Made by a program: the position numbers and the translations under genes. Below the pieces are notes generated by a model. The model did not search any database. It saw only the letters and a program-made list of their open reading frames with translations, and was not told the origin of the DNA. A stretch of DNA of 64,000 bases from Lepus europaeus (lineage: Eukaryota; Chordata; Mammalia; Lagomorpha; Leporidae), in contig NC_084831.1 of assembly GCF_033115175.1 (NCBI RefSeq), positions 15,663,138 to 15,727,137 on the forward strand. The letters are read 5' to 3'. Of this stretch, positions 32,305-40,800 are shown piece after piece (position 1 is the stretch's first letter; the number at the start of each line of letters is the position of its first letter).

Positions 32305-33720
32305 TGATATTGATTCTTCCAATCCTTGAACATATAAGATACTTCCATATTTTTGTATTTTCTTCTATTTCTTTCTTTAATGTTTTGTAATGCTCATCAT
32401 AGAGATCTTCAACATCCTTGGTTAAATTAATTCCAGGTATTTGATTGTTTTTGTAGCTATCATGAATGAGATTGATCTTACAGGTTCTTTCTCAGCCATG
32501 ACATTGTCTGTGTATACAAAGGCTGCTGGTTTTTGTGTATTGATTTTATATCCTGCTACTTCACCAAACTCTTTTAAGAGTTCCAACAGTCTCTTAGTGG
32601 AGTCTTTTGGATCCCCTATATAGAGAGTCACGTCATCTGCAGATAGGGATGGTTTGACTTCCTCTTTCCCAATTCGTATCCCTCTGATTTCATTTTCTTG
32701 CCTAATGGCTCTGGCTAAAACTTCCAGGACTGTATTGAATAGTAGTGGTGAGAATGGGCATCCTAGTCTGGCACCAGATCTCAGTGGAAATGCTTCCAAC
32801 TTTTCCCCATTCAATAGGATGCTGGCCGTGGGTTTGTCATAAATTGCTTTGACTGTGTTGAGGAATGTTCCTTCTGAACACAATTTGCTTAGAATGTTCA
32901 TCATGAAAGGGTGTTGTATTTTATCAAACACTTTCTCTGCATCTATCGAGATAATCATATGGTTTTTGTTCAGCAGTTTTTCAATGTAATGTATCACATT
33001 GATTGATTTGCGAATGTTGAACCATCCCTGCATACCAGGGAGAAATCCCACTTGGTCTGGGTGGATGATCTTTCTGATGTGTTGTTGGGTTCAACTAGCT
33101 AGAATGTTTGCATCCGTGTTCATCAGGGAAATTGGTCTGTAATTCTCTTCCTCTGTTGAATCATTTTCAGGTTTAGGAATTAATGTGATGCTGGCTTCAT
33201 AGAAAGAATTTGGGAGGATTCCCTCCCTTTCAGTTGTTTTGAATAACTTGAGAAGAATTGTAATTATTTCTTCTTTAAATATCCAGTAGAATTCAGCCAT
33301 GAACCCATCCAGTCCTGGGCTTTTCTTTGTTGGGAGGGCCTTTATTACTGATTCAATTTTGTCTGGGTTATGGATCTGTTTAAACGTTTTCTATATCTTC
33401 CTGGCTCCATTTAGGTAGGTTGTGTGTGTCCAGGAATCTACTCATTTCTGCTAGGTTTGCCAGTTTGTTGGCATACAGCTCTTTATAGTAATTTCTGATG
33501 ATTCTTTTTATTTCTGTGGTGTCTCTTGTTACAGTTCCTGTTTTATCTCTAATTTTTTTGATTTGGGTCTTCTCTCTCCTTTTTCTGGTTAGTTGGGCCA
33601 ATAGTATGTCAGTTTTGTGTATTTTTTTTTTCAAAAAACTAGTTCTTCATTTTGCTGATATTTTGTATTTTTTGATTCAATTTTGTTGATTTCTTCTCTA
33701 CTTTGGATCAGACAGCTCAG
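32305..33720 (-). mobile_element. L1 ORF2 fragment (reverse transcriptase), broken
   Basis: Minus-strand pieces at 33380-33634, 33091-33300 and 32422-33051 read as LINE-1 ORF2: NYYKELYANK linker, a [15 protein letters not shown] segment, [33 protein letters not shown], and a reverse-transcriptase box with SADD where an active L1 has F/YADD. Frameshifts and stops separate the pieces, and both ends are missing. 33572-33720 is shared in reverse with the left arm. Confidence 0.92.
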
Positions 33721-33860
33721 GCCATTGCGGTCATTTGGGGAGTGAACCGGTGGATGGAAGTCTCTCTCTCTCTCTCTCTCTCTCTCCTCCCCCCCCCCCC
33801 CCAGCTATACCTCTCTCTGTAACTCTTTCAAATAAAAATAAAATAAAATAAAAAAGAGCG
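33712..33860 (+). mobile_element. SINE tail fragment at the inner end of the right arm
   Basis: CAGCTCAGGCCATTGCGGTCATT-type core end (from 33712), GGAGTGAACCGGTGGATGGA, (CT)n, poly-C and CTTTCAAATAAAAATAAAAT. Mirror of 28845-28978. Confidence 0.8.
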
Positions 33861-34904
33861 TCTGGCTTATCCCCAGTCTCAAGTGTCAGTTCCCCGCAGC
33901 TCTCGGAGGTTAGGAAGGACAGTGTGGGGTAAATAGGCCTGAAGTTGCTCAGCCAGCTCCATGCATTGTATTTTACCGTCCAGTTACCTACTAATCACTG
34001 ACAGTGTGCAAATTATCCAAAATTGTTTGATGCTTCTTCTAAACATGTATGTTTTTTAAAGGAAGAAAATTATTCAGTGGTAAAAGCAGGTGACAGCATT
34101 TCGTTGTTTAGTGAGCTGCTCCAGGTTTTCCCCACAGGCGCACATCGTAGGGACTGCATTCACAGGCTCCCAGCTCCTGTGGGGAGAGCTGCTTGGCTCC
34201 TGTCGCGGTCTCCTTGCTCAGTGACTGAAGAGCTAAGAATGCCCTGCATAGTTTGAGGAGATGGGGCCTGTAGGAATTTACTTATGAAAGGTCCTAGGAA
34301 TATAAACACCTGTATCTGTGCAAAGTCTGTATCCTTATCCACACACTCGCCCTGAACCCTGGAGGCCCAGGCTTCCCCCCGGCCCCACGTCTGCTCTGAT
34401 TTCCTACCCCCATCTCGCCTTCTAACTACCAATCACCAGCCAATGATACGGGCTCCTGCTGTGTCTGAGCGTCACTGTTCCCCTACATCCATATATGGAA
34501 ATCCTCAGCCCAGAAGCGGGACTTTGGGAAGGTGATTAGGACACGAGGGCTGACCTGGGTCAGGCCCCCACCAGCGTGGATCCTAAGAGCTCCCTCGCCC
34601 CTTGCACTGAGGACGCAGTGAGAAGGCACCGATTGCACATGACATCTGCCGGTGCCTTGCTCTTGGACGTCCCAGCCCGAAGAACTATAAGGAGTAAATT
34701 TGTTGGCGATAAGGCGCCCAGTGCTGGTGTTTTGTGTCCACAGGACGGACTGAGACAAGTCCCTGGAAGAGCCGGCTGGCTGTCCCATCGCCTCTCTCCT
34801 GTCTCCTCCCCGTCACTCCCAGGCTCCAGCTACGTGTCTCCTTGTAACCTCACCATGCCAGACTCTGTCTTGCCTTCAGGTCCTCTGCCCACAACGCTTG
34901 GAAA

Positions 34905-35102
34905 TGTCAAAAGTGCATGGAACGTGGAATTAAAAAAATTTTTTGTTGCAAAAAATTCAAATTGCATACATGAGGGGGTCTTCAAAATGGCCAGAGGAAT
35001 ATGTTTTAAAAACAATGCATGAATTTCATATTTTTTGCACCAATATAAACTTAAAATTCATTCTACTTTCCATTAATTTTTGGAAGCACTCTCACACTCT
35101 TA
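34905..35102. mobile_element. Mariner-like MITE, right-arm copy
   Basis: Reverse complement of 27603-27800 with scattered base changes. The terminal regions are still recognisable. Confidence 0.5.
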
Positions 35103-35104
35103 TT

Positions 35105-35445
35105 CTTTGTTTTTTTTTTTTTTTAAACATTTGTTTGTTTATTTGAAAGGAAGAGTCACAGAGACTCAGAGACAAAGGCAGAGAGAGAGAGAAGTCTTCC
35201 ATCCGCTGGTTCACTCCCCAGTAGGCCGCAACGGCCAAGCTGCGCTGATCAGGAGCCAGGAGCTTCCTCGCAGTCTCCCACAGGGGTGCAGGGGCCCAAG
35301 GACTTGGGCCATCTTCTACTGCTTTCCCAGGCCATAGCAGAGAGCTGGATCGGCAGTGGAGCAGCCGGGACTTGAATCTGTGTGCCCTTGTGCGATGCCA
35401 GCACTGCAGGCAGTCTTAGCCTACTGCGCCGCAGCACCAGCCCCT
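35105..35445 (-). mobile_element. CSINE shared by both arms
   Basis: Mirror of the element at 27253-27590, including the same CAAACAAATG tail. The (A/T)n length differs. Confidence 0.92.
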
Positions 35446-36335
35446 GCCCGCCCTTGCTCTACAGCTGTTGGCTCTCAGCCTGCAGATCTCATCTCCTCAG
35501 AAAGTCCTCTGCTCCCCAAAGATCCAAAAGAACAGCTCCCACCCGCTCAGCACAGCCTCTGAGGTTCGCCTGTGTGTCTGCTCGACACTACAGTTGTAAC
35601 CTATCTTAATTGCCTGCCACTCTTTCAAATAAGTCAACACTAAATCTGGTCCACTCCTCACTCGGCCCAGGGCCAGCGCTGGGCACGTGGGTGGACGGGT
35701 ACACAGGGGGCGGGCAGAGGGCAGGGGCATGGTGATCAGCGCCTCGGCAGAATCCAGGAGAGCAATGGCACCCTGGGGCACTCACTGGGACCTGGGAGCC
35801 ACTCCCCGCCCAGACTCCAGCACAAGTCCAGGGCCAGCCCGGGAGGGGCCGGGGGTCTCTCCGGGCCTCGGCGCTGCCCCCGAGCTCTGGGGGTTCCTCT
35901 TTTTGTCATCCTCATCCTCACACCTCAGTCCTGTCCACACTGAGGAGCTCGGGGGACAGCCTGGGCAGCTTCTTGGCTTCCGAGCCTCAGTCTCCCCCAC
36001 TGTGAACTGGGTAGAAACGAAGACGATGGAGATGCTCACTAGGCAGTCAGCACCCGCCCTGAGGCCGCACCTCCAGCCCTGCTCCACTCCAGTGAAAGGA
36101 CGTGGAAGAGAGGGCTGGCCGCCTGCTGCCTGGACTCGGTGGCCCTGCTGGTGCACTGCGCTCTCCACACGGGGCAGCGGGCACCGGCCGTCAAGTAGGC
36201 CCTGCCCGGTGCACCCACGAGGATTTGCCATCATGGGGATTCCACACAATGTATCCAGGATGCAGAACCTTCCCCCTGTGTGCCTCTATCCTAGGACATC
36301 CTAGATGCTTCCTACTGGACCCTGCAGCCATGCAG
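35446..36335. other. No gene seen; mirror of 26360-27252
   Basis: GC-rich flank. Open frames are not conserved in frame with the left arm. Confidence 0.5.
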
Positions 36336-36640
36336 GGTAGAACATGAGAGAGAAAGACAGATAAAGGTCTTCCTTTCGTTGGTTCACTCCCCAAATGTCC
36401 GCAGCAGCTGGCGAGCCGCGCCAATCCGAAGTCAGGAGCCAGGTGCTTCTCCTGGTCTCCCATGGGGTGCAGGGCCCAAGCACCTGGGTCAAACTCCACC
36501 TCCTTCCCAGGCCATAGCAGAGACATGGCCTGGAAGAGGAGCACCCAGAACAGTAACTGGCGCACCAACCGGGACTAGAACCCGGTGTGCCGGTGCCACA
36601 GGTGGAGGATTAGCCTAGTGAGCCGTTGCACCGGCCTTCA
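36336..36640 (-). mobile_element. CSINE2, right-arm-specific
   Basis: AACATGAGAGAGAAAGACAG tail, GGTTCACTCCCCAAATGTCC, ACTAGAACCCGGTGTGCCGG box and GAGCCGTTGCACCGGCC head. It sits exactly where the left arm has a private block of about 1.2 kb. Confidence 0.9.
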
Positions 36641-37750
36641 TCGTGATTTAAAGCCTCCGTCTTCTCCCGTGCTCTGTGAAGAAGGCCTCACTGCAGCTGT
36701 GCCTGGAACGCCTACCCCTCCAGGTGCGGGAGCCACAGGTAAACTGCCCTAATCAACTCCCCAGTTCTGCTTCTGGGACGAGTAGGTCACCCGGGGTAGA
36801 GCCCCCAGAAAGCAGGGGCTTTTCCATGCAGGCACAAAGCTCAGTAAAAGCTGTAGGCCACGGCTGGTTGTCCACAGGGGGTGGGACAACTGAGGACAGC
36901 CCTGGCTGGAGGGCGGGGAGACACGCGCAGTACAGGAACGCGTGCAGGGCTGCACCCAGGCCGGAGCCTGCAAGTGGGGGGGTCCTGGGGTAGAATAAGC
37001 TCTGCTGTGCAGACAGAAGACACAGGGAGCGTCCTTGTAGAGGACGGGAACAGGGGACACGCCCACGGTGCAGGGACCCCTCCGGGACCAGCTGGGCCAA
37101 GCCTCCGGCTGCGGAGGTCCAGAGGAGCGAAGCTTCAGGGACTGGGCTGGGTCGGAGTTGCTCCTCCCGCACAGCAGAGCTCAATCCGACCTCCACGGGC
37201 GGGCAGGCAGCCAGAGCTTCGTGAATGCCTCCGACTCGCGTGCTTCTCTTTTATTAGCCAACGCTTCAGAGGAGCATCCGCCTGTCCTCCCTCTTCAGCC
37301 ATGCTTGGAAACCAGGAATGAATGATAGCGAATGAACGAATGACCAAGCCCTCCTCCTGCCAGACAGCGGAGGCCTACACCCCTGGTCCTCCCTCTCCAC
37401 CGCGAGCCTCCCGAGAGGGCGCAGGCTCAGTGCTCGCAGGTCTGACTGTATCTCTCCTGCGGGGAGACGACTGCTTAGTGGGGCTCTATCCTGGGGTGGC
37501 CCACGCGGCCCTGTTTCCTGGGACTGCCTCAGTTTCCACACTGGAAGTCCTGGGTCTGAGAACCCCCAGCCCCAGGCACACCAAGAGTGTCGGTCACCCC
37601 ATCACACTCCTTCTTCTCCCAGGCCTCGTGTGGTCCTGGTCCTCCCAGGAGAGGGGGCTCTGGTCTCGTCTAAAAATCAGCTCTCAGGTTTAGGACCCGG
37701 CCGGGGGAGGTCACTGACGGACACAGATCCACTAGGACTTGAGAGAGCTC
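36641..37750. other. Downstream flank of elastase gene 2, no gene seen
   Basis: Mirror of 24041-25130 with high similarity and few indels. Confidence 0.5.
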
Positions 37751-37756
37751 TTTATT
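37751..37756 (-). terminator. Polyadenylation signal AATAAA of elastase gene 2
   Basis: TTTATT on the given strand, 46 bp past the TAG stop. Gene 1 has the same signal only 20 bp past its stop because of the deletion in its last exon. Confidence 0.8.
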
Positions 37757-37801
37757 CTTTACACAGGACGAGGGGTCAGCATGGGCAGCCGGGCCTTGGT
37801 C

Positions 37802-37819
37802 CTAGTGGCTTGCAATGGT
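37802..37819 (-). CDS. CELA3: Elastase gene 2, exon 8
   Basis: TIASH and TAG after acceptor TTTTCCCAG, the same final five residues as I recall for human CELA3 proteins. Confidence 0.88.
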   Translation of the reverse strand, partial: TIASH

Positions 37820-40800
37820 CTGGGAAAAGACAGAAGAGTGGAGTGAGGGTCACAGGTTCTGGAGTCCGTGGAACTGGGGCAGCTCCCAGCCCCCACTCAC
37901 CCTCCGTGTGGCCCTGGGGGAGTGACTTGCCCTCTCTAATGGGAGTGGTGATCCCAGCACCCACCCTGTGGGGTCCTGATGAAACCATAACCAAGGCCCC
38001 ACCCCAGTCCTGGGGCTCATCTACCCAGTCTATACGGTGCTCACTGCGGTCACCATGGACAACACTGACCCTCTCTGACCAGCCGTCCCCAGATGACACT
38101 AAGGGGCTCAGCTCCCCCTGGCTCTCCCAGCCTTCACCATTATCGCTCATTTCCCATCTCCCCCAGCAGGGGGCGCCGTGGCCCTCTGTGCTCTGTGACA
38201 AGTAAGGACCAGACCAGAGCACACACCTGAGAAGCCCTCCCTGAGTCAGGAGGTGCAAACTCCACCCAGAGCTTACAAATTCCTGGGGCCTCGCAGGGCA
38301 GAGCGCATCCCCCTGCCCTCTGCAATGTCCCAAGGCCCCTCCCCCACTGCCCTCCCGGGACCCCTGCAGCCCCTCCCAGGATCTGCCCCACCTCCCTGTG
38401 CCCCAGCCCCTCTCAGTACAGCCCCCACCCTGCAGCCCTCCCTGCTGTCCAGTCCTCACCCCACTAATCCAGTCAATGTAGGCCGACACCCGGGTGAACA
38501 CCGTGGGCTTCTGGGGGGTGTCACAGCCTTCGATGGAGACAAAGCTGGCCACACCATAGACTTTCCAAACACCTTTTCCTATGCGGCAGTTGAGGGGTCC
38601 CCCGGAGTCACCCTGCAGCAGTCAGAGGGGACAGTGCTGAGCCGCGTCTGAGGGTCAGGAATGGATCCTGAACTTGGGGACTGCAAACCACACCCTCAGT
38701 GTTGACCTCTGAGCCTCAGGGCTCCTCTGTGCCGGGAGCAGGGTCTGTCCCACAGGAGCTGCCAGGGATGAGCTGGGACAGAGCTGACCTCAGCACCACA
38801 CCTGCAGAGCGGAAGCCCCGGGAGACGCCGGCTCCCACTGCCGGTGCACAGTCACTCGTGGACGTGATGCTCACGCGTGCCTCTAACACAGGGGCTCGGG
38901 GTCCCTTCAGAACACGGCGTGGGTGACTTGGGAGGGCCTGGTGCCAGTGCCCCCTGCTGTGCCGCTGGGGCTGCCTGAGCCCCAGGAGGGATGGTGGCCG
39001 CCCCAGGTCAGGTGAGCCTGGGGCCAGGGCCAGGGTCAGGGCTACCTGCACATCGCTGACTTCCCCCACATCCTGCCTGGCCTGTACCTTCCCAGGAGGC
39101 AGCGGAAAAGACCCGTTCCCCACCCCACAGAGATGGGAGAGCAGCCCCAGGACCCTGCCCACTCAGAGCAGGTGTGGGCTGACTCACGTTGCAGCCAGCG
39201 ACATTGGCACCGCCGGCGCACACCATGGTCTCCTTCACAGTGGAGCCCCACCAGTCCGAATCGGAGCAATGTTCGTAGTCCACCACGGGCAGCAGCCCCT
39301 GCTGTAGAACGTTTGAGACTGCCCCTCCAGCTGTGGGGACAGAGAGCAATGAGTGGGGGCTGGGGGCACGGTTACTTTCCCAGAGGTGGGACATTTGAGG
39401 CACACTGCTCTCCTGACCAGAAGGGCACTCTCCTCCCACCAATTCCAGGGCCCTGCATTATTTCTGCACCTCTGTATCCCTGGCCTTGGCCCCAGGCCCT
39501 GTCTCTCTCCCCCTGTCCCGGGCAGCACGTACTGGAGGTGGTGCCCCAGCCAGTGATGTAGCATTCCGTCCCGTGGGGCAGGATGTAGTCGCGGGGGGCA
39601 AGGCAGGCGGGCTGGACTTCCTCTGTCACCTCGGCGCTGCGTGACAGCTTGAGGAGGGCGATGTCATTGCTGTGGGAGGGAAGAGTCACCCAGAGCCTGG
39701 CGCTCCGACTGCACCAGGTCCCACCTTTGCCATTTGCTCCAGGGGTTCACTTCTGGGGCCCCCTGGGCTCCTTTGTCCCCAAATCCACTCTCAAGGCAGA
39801 GCAGACTCCAGAAAGCCCTGGCCCATTGGCCCCGCCAGCCCTTGGCCTTCATAGTTGTCCTTGTGTCCACCTGTGCCCCTCACACTGCAGCTGCATCAGG
39901 ACACCCTGGGGGCTGTGAGCACAGTGTGGGGCAGCACTCTGCACAGGGCTTTAGCGGCTGCACCCACACAGCGCCTGGGTTCCCGCCCAGGCTCGGCTCC
40001 ATTCCAGCCTCCTGCCCACGCGCACCGTGACTTAGCAGGTGATGGACAGGTGCTTGGATTTCAGCCACCACGTGGGAGAGACGAATAGAGTTCCAGCCTC
40101 GTGTGTTTGCTTAACCAGCCACGGCTGTAGCTGGCATTTGGAAAGGGAACCAGTAGAGAGATGGAAGATCTATCTCTTTCTCCCTCTTCCTCTCTCGCCC
40201 CCCTACTCCTGCTTTTCAGTAAATAAATTAGTAAAAAAATTTTAAAACCACACATATTTCAGGGCCCATCCGAGGCTTTCTGAGGACGTGCTCTGTCTGA
40301 GGCCCGGGGTCTGACTTTGTAACAGGGTCCCAGGGGAAGCTGGTGCCGCTGCCCCAAAGACCACACCTTGGATACCACGGCACTGCTGTCACTCGGGACA
40401 TTTCGCCTGGGTCTCCCTGGTCTCCCTAGGCCTCAGGAGCCCCGCCACAACGGGCTTGGGTCTCCATCACGGTGGCCCCTCCCTCCTGCACTGTTCCCCA
40501 GGGTTCCGCCCCCTCCCGTGCTCCTCTCACAGAAAAGGCTGAGCCACCTGGACACACAGGTGAGCACACAGGTGAGGCTGAGCGGGGTGGGGGTGGGGGC
40601 TCCCCGCCCATCACCACCACCAGGAAGCCCTGCTGCAGGTCACCCTGTGACCAAGGGGAAGCTGAGGCCCAGGCAGGACCGTGACGCCCAGGCCACTCAG
40701 GGAGTGACTGCCGGGGCCTGACTCTCTGCCCAGTGCTCCTCCTTCGTCCCCAGGAGCTGTGCCGGATGGACCTGTGCTGACCACAGGAAACCTTGGACTT

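Larger units (their letters stand above)
29119..32967 (+). repeat. Direct duplication, copy 1 (palindrome spacer)
   Basis: Nearly identical, in the same orientation, to 59881-63722. It includes an L1 3' UTR, an AT-rich tract, a CTCF-like motif, one CSINE, unique sequence and the 3' part of a minus-strand L1 ORF2 fragment. The copies differ mainly by single bases and short indels. Confidence 0.95.
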
